DNA of 64,000 bases from Cytobacillus firmus DS1. Lineage in GTDB: Bacteria > Bacillota > Bacilli > Bacillales > Cytobacillaceae. A model generated the notes under the pieces. The model saw only the letters and a program-made list of their open reading frames with translations, searched no databases and was not told where the DNA came from. The translations under genes were made by a program, and so were the position numbers. The stretch covers positions 62,001-126,000 of the forward strand of contig NZ_APVL01000004.1 of the NCBI RefSeq assembly GCF_000565285.1. The letters run 5' to 3'. Shown here piece by piece: positions 27,599 to 36,375 of the stretch (position 1 is its first letter; each line of letters starts with the position of its first letter).

Positions 27599-29068
27599 TT
27601 ATCTTATGGCTTTGTGCTCTTCAATAACACGAAGATATTTGAAATCATAGTCCTCCGGTCCCTGAACCGGCAGTCCAGCTTCCATGTTCGTTTTTATATA
27701 ACGAAGGTTTTCCCCGGTTATGATTTCACCAGGGATGAAAATGGGTATCCCAGGCGGGTAAACCATGATGAATTCAGCAATTATTCTGCCCTCAGACTCG
27801 TCGAATGGTACAAGTTCTGTATCAGCATAAAATGCGTCACGTGGTGTAAGAGATAAAACGGGAATATCAGGAAGAAGCACTTGAGTTTCAAGCTTTTCAG
27901 TATTCCCTTTTCGCTCATTGGCGAGTTCGGCAAGAGCAGAAACTAAAATATCGGCTTCCCGTTCAGAGTCACCAGGGGTAACAATACAAAGGATATTATA
28001 TAAATCAGACATTTCTACCTCAATATTATGATGCTCCCGAAGCCAATTCTCCACATCGAACCCATTCATGCCAAGCTCCTTGACCGAAATAATCAATTTG
28101 GTCGGATCGTAGTCATGCGCCGCTTTGGTTTCCAGGATTTCTTCACCGACACAATAGAGCCTGTCAATCTCATTGATCCTGCGGCGAATGGATTGGGCCA
28201 AATCAATCGTCTTTTGAATGAGTTCCTTTCCCTCTGTAGCCAGACGTTTCCTGGCAACATCCAGGGAGGCAAGCAATAAATAGGAAGTGGAAGTTGTTGT
28301 CAGCATGCTTAAGATGGATTGAACCCTTTTGGCCGAAACAAGATTCCCTTTCATATTTAAAATTGAACTTTGCGTCATGGACCCGCCAAGTTTGTGGACA
28401 GATGTTGCGGCTAAATCAGCACCTGCCTGCATGGCGGATAAGGGCAGTTCATCATGGAAATGAATATGCACACCATGGGCTTCATCCACGAGTACAGGCA
28501 CATTATATGAATGTGCTATTTCAACGATTTTCTTCAAATCTGCCGAAACACCGAAATAAGTAGGGTTAATCACTAATATCCCTTTTGCGTCCGGATGAAG
28601 TTCAAGGGCTTTCGATACTGATTCAGTTGTAATCCCATGAGATATGCCCAGGTTTTCATCAATTTCAGGATGTATAAAGATAGGAGTTGCGCCTGAAAAA
28701 ACAATGGCAGACATGACTGATTTATGAACATTTCTCGGAACAATTATTTTATCCCCGGGGCCGCAGACAGCCATAACCATAGTCATGATGGCTCCGCTTG
28801 TTCCTTGTACTGAAAAAAATGTTTTGTCCGCTCCAAAGGCCTCAGCTGCAAGATCCTGGGCTTCTTTAATAATGCCTTTTGGCTGATGGAGGTCATCAAG
28901 CGGGCCAATATTGATCAGATCAATAGCGAGTGCATTATCACCAATATATTCCCTGAATTCCGGATCAATCCCCGCTCCTTTTTTATGGCCGGGTATATGA
29001 AACTGTACGGGCTCCTTTTTTGCATGTGCAAGCAAACCGCTGAATAACGGTGTTTTGTATTGAGACAA
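27599..29068 (-). CDS. speA: arginine decarboxylase SpeA
   Basis: A 489-residue PLP-dependent Orn/Lys/Arg decarboxylase of the short bacillary type (B. subtilis SpeA has 490). The PLP lysine lies in TSVHKLGGS near residue 230; FSVQGTSGAIMTMVMAVCGPG and the C-terminal VYPPGIPIFIPGE are typical. It decarboxylates arginine to agmatine, the first step of polyamine synthesis in Bacillus. It is convergent with SR1, sharing its terminator. In B. subtilis this gene is likewise next to SR1. ATG 29068 is well conserved (MSQYKTPLFSGL). Confidence 0.96.
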   Translation of the reverse strand: MSQYKTPLFSGLLAHAKKEPVQFHIPGHKKGAGIDPEFREYIGDNALAIDLINIGPLDDLHQPKGIIKEAQDLAAEAFGADKTFFSVQGTSGAIMTMVMAVCGPGDKIIVPRNVHKSVMSAIVFSGATPIFIHPEIDENLGISHGITTESVSKALELHPDAKGILVINPTYFGVSADLKKIVEIAHSYNVPVLVDEAHGVHIHFHDELPLSAMQAGADLAATSVHKLGGSMTQSSILNMKGNLVSAKRVQSILSMLTTTSTSYLLLASLDVARKRLATEGKELIQKTIDLAQSIRRRINEIDRLYCVGEEILETKAAHDYDPTKLIISVKELGMNGFDVENWLREHHNIEVEMSDLYNILCIVTPGDSEREADILVSALAELANERKGNTEKLETQVLLPDIPVLSLTPRDAFYADTELVPFDESEGRIIAEFIMVYPPGIPIFIPGEIITGENLRYIKTNMEAGLPVQGPEDYDFKYLRVIEEHKAIR

Positions 29069-29183
29069 CTTATTCCCACACCTCTTTAATAATTATATTT
29101 CAAAAAGCTCAAGCTGAATTAAAACATTTGCATTATAGCATTATTCAATCCCTTTGCATAGAAAGTACTATCGTTTATTCATT

Positions 29184-29232
29184 CTGTTAATGCCTGTCGT
29201 CTCCGGACATTCTCCTCCATATTTCAGTTTCC
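29184..29232. repeat. possible degenerate fragment of repeat family A
   Basis: The stretch TTAATGCCTGTCGTCTCCGG and onward resembles the central block of family A at 10803-10850 (TTATGCCTGTCGTCCCTGGG), including CTCCTCCATATTTC against CGCCTCCACTTTTC. Only this block is preserved. It sits in the 242-bp speA/NMO intergenic space. Confidence 0.4.
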
Positions 29233-29310
29233 GTTTAGTTTTAGAAGTTAACAGGAATTTAAACCATATAAATCGAAATAAAAGTTAGGAAGAAATGGAG
29301 GGGTACATAA

Positions 29311-30270
29311 ATGAACTGGAATACACGTGTGACAGAATTGCTGAAAATTAAATATCCAATTATACAGGGCGGCCTTGCCCATCTTGCCTATTCAGATCTG
29401 GCTGCAGCTGTTTCAAATGCAGGAGGTTTAGGGCAGGTTACTGCAATGTCTCTCAGCAGCCCGGAAAAATTAAGAGACGAGATTCAAAAGGTCAAGAAAT
29501 TGACAGATAAGCCATTTGGGGTTAATTTTGCTATTGGGCAGCATGGAAGGCCTTTCTCTGATTATCTGGATATTGCCATTGAAGAAGAAGTTCCCGTGAT
29601 TTCTATGACAGGAGGAAATCCTGCGCCTATTTTTGATCAACTAAAGGGTGTAAATGTTAAAAAGCTTGTTCTTGTGGCTGCTAAAAGACAGGCGGTAAAG
29701 GCGGAGGAGCTTGGTGCTGACGCAGTGATGGTTGTAGGGCAGGAAGGCGGCGGGCATTTAGGCAGGGATGATATTGGAACCTTCATACTAGTTCCTCAGG
29801 TGGCTGATGCTGTTTCCATACCTGTGATTGCCTCAGGAGGAATCGGAGACGGCAGGGGGCTGATGGCAGCATTAAGTCTTGGAGCAGAGGGTATTGAGAT
29901 GGGGACAAGATTTGTTGCAACAAAGGAATGCGTCCATGCTTCTGAATTATATAAAAACCGCTTAGTCCAAGGAACAGAAAATGACACAGTTGTCATAAAA
30001 AGAACTATAGGCGCACCTGCAAGAGTAATTGCTAACTCATGGTCGGATAAGATACTCGATATCGAAAAACAAAATGGCGGCTATGAGCAGTTAAAAGATT
30101 ACATTAGCGGGAATGCTAATAAGAAATATATATATGAAGGGAAAGATCAGGAAGGATTTGCATGGGCTGGACAAGTTATGGGACTAATTAAGGATATCCC
30201 CACAGTGGAAGAACTATTCGAGCGGATGATCGCAGAAGGTGAAACTATCAGAGGGAAATGGAATAATTAA
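29311..30270 (+). CDS. nitronate monooxygenase/2-nitropropane dioxygenase-like FMN protein
   Basis: A 319-residue TIM-barrel FMN enzyme. The N-terminal PIIQGGLAHLAYSDLAAAVSNAGGLG and the phosphate-binding region SGGIGDGRGLMAALSLGAEGI..GTRF are typical of the NMO/FabK superfamily. It may oxidise toxic alkyl nitronates or act as an unknown FMN oxidoreductase. Sequence alone does not separate nitronate monooxygenase from FabK-type enoyl-ACP reductase, and the lack of fatty-acid genes nearby favours the former. ATG 29311 follows TGGAGGGG. It is 42 bp upstream of yktA on the same strand. Confidence 0.8.
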   Translation: MNWNTRVTELLKIKYPIIQGGLAHLAYSDLAAAVSNAGGLGQVTAMSLSSPEKLRDEIQKVKKLTDKPFGVNFAIGQHGRPFSDYLDIAIEEEVPVISMTGGNPAPIFDQLKGVNVKKLVLVAAKRQAVKAEELGADAVMVVGQEGGGHLGRDDIGTFILVPQVADAVSIPVIASGGIGDGRGLMAALSLGAEGIEMGTRFVATKECVHASELYKNRLVQGTENDTVVIKRTIGAPARVIANSWSDKILDIEKQNGGYEQLKDYISGNANKKYIYEGKDQEGFAWAGQVMGLIKDIPTVEELFERMIAEGETIRGKWNN

Positions 30271-30312
30271 TGTTAAAATGCATCATGAATATCATAAATG
30301 AGGTGAAATATA

Positions 30313-30588
30313 ATGGAATATCAGTACCCGATTGACCAGGATTGGTCAACAGAAGAAATAGTGGATGTTATTAAATATTTTGAAAGCATTGAAATGGCAT
30401 ACGAAAAAGGAATTGAGCGGGAACAATTCATGAGTGCATATAGACGCTTCAAGGAAATCGTTCCGGGGAAAGCCCAGGAGAAAAGCATCTGCGATGACTT
30501 TGAAGAACAAAGCGGCTATTCCTCCTACAGGACAGTAAAATTGGCTAAAGAACGTTCAGCCGGGGACAAATTAAAAATGCAGAAATAG
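30313..30588 (+). CDS. yktA: UPF0223 family protein YktA
   Basis: A 91-residue protein beginning [20 protein letters not shown], with [34 protein letters not shown], closely matching B. subtilis YktA. Small, helical and cytoplasmic; function unknown. GAGGTGA precedes ATG 30313. It follows the NMO-like gene and ends at a clear terminator, convergent with yktB as in B. subtilis. Confidence 0.93.
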   Translation: MEYQYPIDQDWSTEEIVDVIKYFESIEMAYEKGIEREQFMSAYRRFKEIVPGKAQEKSICDDFEEQSGYSSYRTVKLAKERSAGDKLKMQK

Positions 30589-30592
30589 ACTT

Positions 30593-30635
30593 TAAAAAAA
30601 CAAAACCTTCAACTTGCTGAAGGTTTTGTTTTTTT
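30593..30635. terminator. bidirectional terminator yktA/yktB
   Basis: AAACAAAACCTTCA ... TGAAGGTTTTGTTT with long A and T runs on either side. Confidence 0.92.
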
Positions 30636-30664
30636 ATGCCAAATACACGTTCTGCAAAACATGT

Positions 30665-31285
30665 TTATGCCAATTTGTATAGGGGTAATAAATTTCTAAA
30701 TACAGATTCAGCTTTTTCAATAAACTGATCAGGTGACATGCGAACGGCATCTTCTCGAGAAATATGATAGCCGCAAAGAATTTCCGCTTTCTTAACATTT
30801 TGCAGACGCTGAAACATGGACCTCAATTCTTCTTTGTCCATTTGCTCATGCAAAACAGCATCTGGTTTTGTGTGGTCGCCGGACCAGACATAATCGTTGG
30901 GTATTTCTTTATGAATCTTGTTCAGGCTGTTTTCAAATGACTTGCCTGCAGACATTTTGTTTGGTGCTTCATAGATAATGGCAAACCAGATAAATACATG
31001 CGTTTCCCATAATCCTATCTGGAAATGCGGAAGCATTTTATACCCTCTCGCATTGCTTGCAAATGCAACCCAAGTATCATTTGGCGGATTCTTTGTTCTT
31101 CTCGCATGTTTGGCAACATGAGGAAACATTTCATCTCCTGACAGATTTGAGAGGGATGGTGCAAAGTGGCGGCCCAATTCTTCTAATTTAGGCCTAATAA
31201 CAGATTTTAATCTGTCCATTCTTTCATCCAATCCATCTATTTTAAAGACATTAAAATCATCGTTTGTAAAACCGGAAAAAGACAT
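30665..31285 (-). CDS. yktB: UPF0637 (DUF1054) family protein YktB
   Basis: A 206-residue cytoplasmic protein of the DUF1054 family (MSFSGFTNDDFNVFKIDGLDERM; ARRTKNPPNDTWVAF). It matches YktB in length and position. Function unknown. ATG 31285 follows AGGAGG with 7 nt spacing; the longer frame to 31336 has no RBS. Convergent with yktA. Confidence 0.92.
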   Translation of the reverse strand: MSFSGFTNDDFNVFKIDGLDERMDRLKSVIRPKLEELGRHFAPSLSNLSGDEMFPHVAKHARRTKNPPNDTWVAFASNARGYKMLPHFQIGLWETHVFIWFAIIYEAPNKMSAGKSFENSLNKIHKEIPNDYVWSGDHTKPDAVLHEQMDKEELRSMFQRLQNVKKAEILCGYHISREDAVRMSPDQFIEKAESVFRNLLPLYKLA

Positions 31286-31480
31286 AAGCTGACCTCCTGT
31301 ATGCTTTGTCAAATATTGTAGCATAACCGGGAACATTCCAAAAATTTAAAGCTCTATAGAATGGGTGAATAAAAGTTTTAGGTTATCGCACAAATTAGTT
31401 GCAACTGAGAAATATCCTTCATATGATAAAAGTAAAAATAGTCAGAAAATTAAACACTTTTGGAAGGGGTGTACTGTCTA

Positions 31481-31675
31481 ATGAAACAACTAATGAATAC
31501 AGTGAAAAAGAAAAATGGTGATAGGGAAAGAACAGCGGTTTTAAGGCTGGAAATGGACTATGAACTGGCTACTTTGTTTGATGCCATGTCAGAAAAAAAT
31601 GAAGACCTTCAAAAACAATCTAAACTAAAGCTGGAAAAAATCAGGCAGGAACTTCTTAGATTAAAAGCACTTTAA
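31481..31675 (+). CDS. ykzI: small protein YkzI
   Basis: A 64-residue helical, basic protein (MKQLMNTVKKKNGDRERTAVLRLEMDYELATLFDAMSEKN...). Size and position between yktB and suhB fit B. subtilis YkzI. Function unknown. ATG 31481 is preceded by AAGGGG at a rather long distance; a TTG at 31460 would add seven residues (MEGVYCL) but has no better RBS. Confidence 0.8.
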   Translation: MKQLMNTVKKKNGDRERTAVLRLEMDYELATLFDAMSEKNEDLQKQSKLKLEKIRQELLRLKAL

Positions 31676-31734
31676 GATGAATTGTCAATAAAGGAGAAAA
31701 GGCAGAAAAAATGCAAATAAGAAGGAAAAATTAG

Positions 31735-31776
31735 AAACGAACTCCATGATGATATGAGGAGTTCGTTTATTATTTT
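31735..31776 (+). terminator. terminator after ykzI
   Basis: AACGAACTCC ... GGAGTTCGTT stem followed by TATTATTTTT. Confidence 0.8.
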
Positions 31777-31826
31777 TGATGAAAAAAAATCACGGCTGGC
31801 TTTCAGTAAATAATTATTCACCCGGA

Positions 31827-31845
31827 AATGATAACGCCTATCATT
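31827..31845. promoter_or_regulatory. inverted repeat upstream of suhB
   Basis: AATGATA ACGCC TATCATT is a perfect 7-5-7 inverted repeat 84 bp before suhB. The arms resemble iron-box half-sites, but the spacing is not that of a classical Fur or PerR box. Possible operator; regulator unknown. Confidence 0.35.
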
Positions 31846-31928
31846 GGAGAGTATATAACTTGAAGAACCCTGCTAATTCATTTAAGCTAGTTATATTTTA
31901 ATGCTATCACTATGCGGAGGGCTGACCC

Positions 31929-32729
31929 ATGACAAATTGGAGTGAGATTCATACATATGCCAAAGCCTTAATTAAAGAGGCGGGCGGGAATATTAGAAAT
32001 TCTTTCAGCAAGACTCTGACCATAACCACCAAGTCAAATGCGAATGATTTAGTGACAGATATAGATCAGGAAACCGAACAATTCTTCATAAAGAGAATAA
32101 ATGAAAAATACCCTGATCACCGGATCCTTGGTGAAGAAGGCTTTGGGGATAAATTAAACGATCTGGATGGAGTCGTCTGGATTATTGATCCGATTGACGG
32201 AACGATGAACTTTGTCCATCAGCAGAGAAACTTTGCCATTTCCGTAGGCATCTATGAAAATGGAAAAGGCAAAATCGGATTAATATATGATGTAGTTCAT
32301 GACGAATTATATCATTGCATGAAGGGGCATGGTGTATTCATGAATGATTTGGAACTTCCTCCCTTAAAGGAAACGGATGTATCAAAAGCAATCATTGGAT
32401 TGAATGCAACATGGGTTACCGAAAATAGAAGGATTGATCCATCTCTGCTGGCTCCACTTGTAAGAAATGCAAGAGGAACCCGATCCTACGGTTCAGCAGC
32501 AATGGAAATGGCATATATAGCATCCGGAAGAGTTGATGCATACATAACCATGCGTCTGGCTCCATGGGATTTTGCTGCGGGTGTAATTTTGATTGAAGAA
32601 TTAGGAGGAATTGCGACAACAGTTAAAGGGGAGCAGCTGAACTACCTTGAAAATAATTCTGTTTTTGTCTCTAAGCCAGGGCTGCATCAGGAAATTATGA
32701 AAGAATACTTGAAAAATGGCAACTGGTAA
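31929..32729 (+). CDS. suhB: inositol monophosphatase family protein SuhB (YktC)
   Basis: A 266-residue lithium-sensitive phosphatase fold enzyme. Metal-binding motifs are present in order: DLVTDIDQETE, GEEGF, IDPIDGTMNFVHQ and APWDFAAG. It hydrolyses inositol monophosphate or related sugar phosphates; B. subtilis YktC is a known inositol monophosphatase. ATG 31929 follows GGAGGG. The 3' end overlaps the start of the acetyltransferase gene by 14 bp, so the two are coupled. Confidence 0.93.
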   Translation: MTNWSEIHTYAKALIKEAGGNIRNSFSKTLTITTKSNANDLVTDIDQETEQFFIKRINEKYPDHRILGEEGFGDKLNDLDGVVWIIDPIDGTMNFVHQQRNFAISVGIYENGKGKIGLIYDVVHDELYHCMKGHGVFMNDLELPPLKETDVSKAIIGLNATWVTENRRIDPSLLAPLVRNARGTRSYGSAAMEMAYIASGRVDAYITMRLAPWDFAAGVILIEELGGIATTVKGEQLNYLENNSVFVSKPGLHQEIMKEYLKNGNW

Positions 32730-33162
32730 CATATCAAGCAGCAAGTTCACTGATGAAGACTTGCCATTTTTTTTAGAAGTCATCAAGGATAGTGCTGATT
32801 GGGAAGAAGAAGAAAAAAGCGGGAATAACCTGAGCAATTATATGGCAAGGTATCAGGAATTGAATGGGGAGTGGAGAATTTGGCGTCTTAATGAAGAACG
32901 AATAGCTGTCACTTTCCATGCGGATTTTTCCCCTTCTAACCGTAAACCATGGCTCGGTACGATCCTGGTTAAAAAAGAAATGCGAAGAAAAGGAATCGGA
33001 ACAAAGGTTATCGAACTGTTGACCGCTGAATTAAAGAAGAAAGGAGAAAAGTCTTTCTTTGCAGGTGTCCCTGAAAATCGGAACTATTGGATTTACTTTT
33101 TATCTGATGCCGGATTTGAGCAGTTTAAGACGGAGACTTCCGCGATGGCCGGGAATTTTTAA
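32716..33162 (+). CDS. GNAT family N-acetyltransferase
   Basis: A 148-residue GNAT enzyme with the acetyl-CoA pyrophosphate-binding motif RRKGIGTKV around residue 95 and a C-terminal YFLSDAGFEQF strand-helix. The target (amine, peptide or antibiotic) is unknown. It starts inside the last codons of suhB in another frame (ATG 32716), with only a weak RBS, consistent with translational coupling. It is not in the B. subtilis suhB neighbourhood as far as I recall. Confidence 0.82.
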   Translation: MATGNISSSKFTDEDLPFFLEVIKDSADWEEEEKSGNNLSNYMARYQELNGEWRIWRLNEERIAVTFHADFSPSNRKPWLGTILVKKEMRRKGIGTKVIELLTAELKKKGEKSFFAGVPENRNYWIYFLSDAGFEQFKTETSAMAGNF

Positions 33163-33185
33163 TAATGGTCTGTCCATTAACATGA

Positions 33186-33216
33186 AAAAAAGCTGCAGCC
33201 ATCCGCTGCAGCTTTA
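33186..33216. terminator. bidirectional terminator
   Basis: AAAGCTGCAG CCATCCG CTGCAGCTTT; the minus-strand reading ends in seven T, so it serves ylaF best. Confidence 0.85.
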
Positions 33217-33218
33217 AA

Positions 33219-33404
33219 TTATAACGAACCCTCTTCTCTCATTTTCTTCTTAGTCTTAAAACCATATCCCATCACAAGGATTAAAGCGATAATGGCCAGG
33301 AAAATCCCAAAAATGCTTCTTTCAGCCACCGCAACGCCAATACCCATCATGCATATAGCTGCTCCTATCGCAAAGGCTAATAAAGGCCACTTGATATTCT
33401 TCAT
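33219..33404 (-). CDS. ylaF: small membrane protein YlaF
   Basis: A 61-residue protein with two predicted membrane helices (about residues 6-25 and 30-48) and a basic tail (KTKKKMREEGSL). Size, N-terminus (MKNIKW) and position just upstream of typA, divergently oriented, match B. subtilis YlaF (DUF5325 type). Function unknown. GGGAGTGAT precedes the ATG. Confidence 0.85.
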   Translation of the reverse strand: MKNIKWPLLAFAIGAAICMMGIGVAVAERSIFGIFLAIIALILVMGYGFKTKKKMREEGSL

Positions 33405-33548
33405 AATATCACTCCCAAGAGGATTAATTTAGTTGAATACTGGTGAAAAATATGTAGAGAATATACTGCCCGGCAGTATAATTTATTAAAAATAAATAAT
33501 TCTCTAGATTATTTTACACAAAAAGTTTTTAGGTTTCTATAGTAATTG

Positions 33549-33557
33549 TGATATAAT
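33549..33557 (+). promoter_or_regulatory. typA extended -10 promoter
   Basis: TGATATAAT at 33549-33557 combines a perfect TATAAT with the extended TG; the -35 (TTAGGT, 33529-33534) is weak. The predicted start is about 60 nt before the typA start codon. Confidence 0.6.
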
Positions 33558-33622
33558 GTATCAGTTGTGAAAAATGTTGAAAAATGAATTTGATTCAGTT
33601 TTTATAAATAGGAGGAAATCTT

Positions 33623-35461
33623 TTGAAATTAAGAGAAGATATTCGAAATATTGCGATTATAGCCCACGTTGACCATGGTAAAACAACATTGGTTGACGAA
33701 CTTCTAAAACAGTCCGGGACTTTCCGTTCAAATGAGCACGTGGAAGAGCGTGCGATGGATTCAAACGATCTGGAAAGAGAACGCGGTATTACGATTTTAG
33801 CTAAGAACACTGCAGTGAAATATAAAGATACAAGAATCAACATCCTGGATACTCCGGGACATGCTGATTTCGGCGGAGAAGTTGAACGTATTATGAAAAT
33901 GGTTGACGGCGTATTATTAGTTGTCGATGCATATGAAGGATGTATGCCGCAAACGCGCTTTGTTCTTAAGAAGGCTTTAGAACAAAAGCTGACGCCAATC
34001 GTTGTTGTAAATAAAATTGACAAACCATCTGCACGTCCAACAGAAGTTGTCGACGAGGTAATTGATTTGTTTATTGAACTGGGTGCAGATGAAGATCAGC
34101 TTGAATTCCCGGTTATTTATGCATCCGCTATTTCGGGAACTTCAAGTGTTACCCCTGATAAGCAGGATGATGACATGCATTCTCTTTATGAAGCAATCAT
34201 TGAACATATTCCTGGACCTGCTGATAACCGTGAAGAGCCGCTTCAATTTCAGGTGGCGCTCCTTGATTACAATGATTATGTGGGGAGAATTGGAATTGGC
34301 CGGGTATTCCGGGGGACAATCAAGGTCGGACAGCAGGTTGCTTTAATGAAACTTGATGGTTCTGTTAAGCAATTCCGGGTTACAAAGATCTTTGGTTTCT
34401 TTGGGCTGAAGCGTGAAGAGATCCAGGAAGCTTATCCTGGAGACCTTATTGCCGTTTCCGGGATGGAAGACATTAACGTCGGAGAAACTGTTTGCCCTGT
34501 CGAGCACCAGGAAGCACTTCCTGTTCTAAGGATTGATGAACCGACTCTGCAAATGACTTTCCTTGTTAACAACAGTCCATTCGCAGGAAGAGAAGGTAAA
34601 TATATTACTTCTAGAAAAGTTGAAGAAAGACTTCGTGCACAGCTTGAGACGGACGTAAGTCTTCGTGTTGAAAATACAGATTCACCTGACGCCTGGGTTG
34701 TATCCGGACGTGGGGAATTGCATTTATCGATCCTGATTGAAAATATGCGCCGTGAAGGTTTTGAACTGCAGGTTTCTAAGCCTGAAGTAATTATTAGAGA
34801 AATTGATGGTGTTCGCTGTGAACCGGTAGAACGTGTTCAAATCGATGTGCCGGAAGATAATACTGGATCCATTATTGAATCTATGGGTACCCGTAAAGGC
34901 GAAATGCTTGATATGGTCAATAACGGCAATGGTCAAGTAAGACTGACATTCAATGTCCCTGCCCGCGGACTGATCGGCTATTCCACAGAATTTATGACGC
35001 TAACCCGCGGCTATGGTATTATCAATCACACATTCGACAGCTACCAGCCTGAAATTAAAGGTCAAATCGGCGGCCGCAGCAAAGGTGTCCTGGTGTCTAT
35101 GGAAAGCGGCAAGTCATCCACGTACGGAATTATGCAAGTTGAGGACCGGGGAACAATTTTCGTTGAGCCGGGCACAGAAATTTATGAAGGCATGATTGTA
35201 GGAGAGCATACTCGTGAAAATGACCTTACTGTCAATATCACTAAAGTGAAGCATGCGACCAACATCCGTTCTGCCAATAAGGATCAGACGAATGTAATTA
35301 AAAAGCCGCGTATTATGACACTTGAAGAAGCTCTGGAATACTTGAATGATGATGAGCTGCTTGAAGTAACACCAGAGTCAATCAGACTGCGAAAGAAACT
35401 TCTTGATAAGAATGAAAGAGAAAGAATGGCCAAGAAGAAGAAGTACGCTGAAACTAACTAA
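33623..35461 (+). CDS. typA: translational GTPase TypA/BipA
   Basis: A 612-residue ribosome-associated GTPase. P-loop AHVDHGKTT is at residues 14-22, with DTPGH and NKID following; domain II, domain III and the BipA-specific C-terminal domain (GRSKGVLVSMESGKSSTYG) complete the protein. It acts in 50S assembly and cold or stress adaptation. TTG 33623 follows AGGAGG at 8 nt. It is followed at 27 bp by ylaH, forming a typA-ylaH-(96-aa gene) unit. Full length. Confidence 0.97.
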   Translation: MKLREDIRNIAIIAHVDHGKTTLVDELLKQSGTFRSNEHVEERAMDSNDLERERGITILAKNTAVKYKDTRINILDTPGHADFGGEVERIMKMVDGVLLVVDAYEGCMPQTRFVLKKALEQKLTPIVVVNKIDKPSARPTEVVDEVIDLFIELGADEDQLEFPVIYASAISGTSSVTPDKQDDDMHSLYEAIIEHIPGPADNREEPLQFQVALLDYNDYVGRIGIGRVFRGTIKVGQQVALMKLDGSVKQFRVTKIFGFFGLKREEIQEAYPGDLIAVSGMEDINVGETVCPVEHQEALPVLRIDEPTLQMTFLVNNSPFAGREGKYITSRKVEERLRAQLETDVSLRVENTDSPDAWVVSGRGELHLSILIENMRREGFELQVSKPEVIIREIDGVRCEPVERVQIDVPEDNTGSIIESMGTRKGEMLDMVNNGNGQVRLTFNVPARGLIGYSTEFMTLTRGYGIINHTFDSYQPEIKGQIGGRSKGVLVSMESGKSSTYGIMQVEDRGTIFVEPGTEIYEGMIVGEHTRENDLTVNITKVKHATNIRSANKDQTNVIKKPRIMTLEEALEYLNDDELLEVTPESIRLRKKLLDKNERERMAKKKKYAETN

Positions 35462-35488
35462 GACTAAGAAGGGGGAGGAGATAAGGAT

Positions 35489-35803
35489 ATGGATGTATCA
35501 CAGCGCCTGTCTTTTTTTGCTGCTTTGTTCAAAGTCGATGAGAATCCCACAACCGGAATGTGGCTTCTTTATATAACAATTGTTCTGCTGTCAATATTGG
35601 TATTTAAATTAGGATTTGCCAAGAAACTCCCTATTTTAAAATCAGCTATGATATACACTTTCTTGATTTTAGGCTGTACGATGCTGACATTTCTTGGAGT
35701 GTTCCTTCCTGTAGCGGAAGGTCTTGTTGTGGCTGCTTTAATTTTGATCATTTACAAAATCCGCCTTAACCAGGAAAAGAAGGAACAGGCAAAGGCGGAA
35801 TAA
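35489..35803 (+). CDS. ylaH: YlaH-like membrane protein
   Basis: A 104-residue protein with three predicted membrane helices (about 23-40, 48-65 and 72-90) and a charged C-terminal tail. It matches the YlaH family in sequence ([20 protein letters not shown]) and in position after typA. Function unknown. GGGGGAGGAG precedes ATG 35489. Confidence 0.9.
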   Translation: MDVSQRLSFFAALFKVDENPTTGMWLLYITIVLLSILVFKLGFAKKLPILKSAMIYTFLILGCTMLTFLGVFLPVAEGLVVAALILIIYKIRLNQEKKEQAKAE

Positions 35804-35818
35804 CAGGGAGAGGCTGAG

Positions 35819-36109
35819 ATGAAATCTTTGCAGGATTCACTGTATAACTGGCTTACGATAAAAATTGTCTGTGAGGATCGTCCGGACGATACAGCAGCAG
35901 CAGACACTGAAAGAATGTTCCTTGAGATTCTTTCCGAAGAGCATTATATTACTGATATCCAGGTTGAAAAAGATGATGTAATGTACTATGTACATTACAC
36001 AAAGGGTGAAGATCGGAATAAGAGCCGATTTCCCCGTGAATTGATAGAAGTAATGCTTAAACAGATTCAAAGTGAACCTGAAAAATATGTGAATTATCCG
36101 GAGGATTAA
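35819..36109 (+). CDS. hypothetical 96-aa acidic protein
   Basis: An acidic, soluble protein (MKSLQDSLYNWLTIKIVCEDRPDD...; C-terminal MLKQIQSEPEKYVNYPED) with no motif that I recognise. It starts 15 bp after ylaH with a good GGGAGAGG site, so it is the last gene of the typA-ylaH unit, and a strong terminator follows. Alternating short strands and helices suggest a small alpha/beta fold. Co-transcription with typA hints at a translation- or stress-related role, but this is speculation. Confidence 0.75.
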   Translation: MKSLQDSLYNWLTIKIVCEDRPDDTAAADTERMFLEILSEEHYITDIQVEKDDVMYYVHYTKGEDRNKSRFPRELIEVMLKQIQSEPEKYVNYPED

Positions 36110-36152
36110 AAGAAGCCGCCCCCAGACAAATTGTTTGGGGCGGCTTCTTTTG
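36107..36152. terminator. bidirectional terminator
   Basis: AAAAGAAGCCGCCCC ... GGGGCGGCTTCTTTT, a perfect 15-bp stem shared by the typA unit and convergent ylaI. Confidence 0.95.
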
Positions 36153-36174
36153 CTGTTTGTGAATGCTGAGCAGT

Positions 36175-36375
36175 TTACCATTCTTCCTCCTGGACTTTGC
36201 TCCGATATAGCTTAAAGTTTCCAGTATCAGCTCTTTTTTGTGTTTTTTCTGTAATTCTTGTTTCGCATGGTCTGCACATATATGTGTGAATCGGGCGGTT
36301 GCGTAGGCGTTTAGCCTGTAAGGACTCGTTTTCAATGGATTCAATTTTATCACATAATACACATTTTACTCGCAT
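36175..36375 (-). CDS. ylaI: zinc-ribbon protein YlaI
   Basis: A 66-residue protein with two knuckles (CVLC at residues 5-8 and CRPC near residue 34) and the conserved LAKRLRNRPIHTYMC-like core (LQAKRLRNRPIHTYMC). It matches B. subtilis YlaI. Probably zinc-binding; function unknown. ATG 36375 (MRVKC) is the family start with GAGGTG upstream; the ATG four codons earlier overlaps that RBS. Confidence 0.92.
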   Translation of the reverse strand: MRVKCVLCDKIESIENESLQAKRLRNRPIHTYMCRPCETRITEKTQKRADTGNFKLYRSKVQEEEW

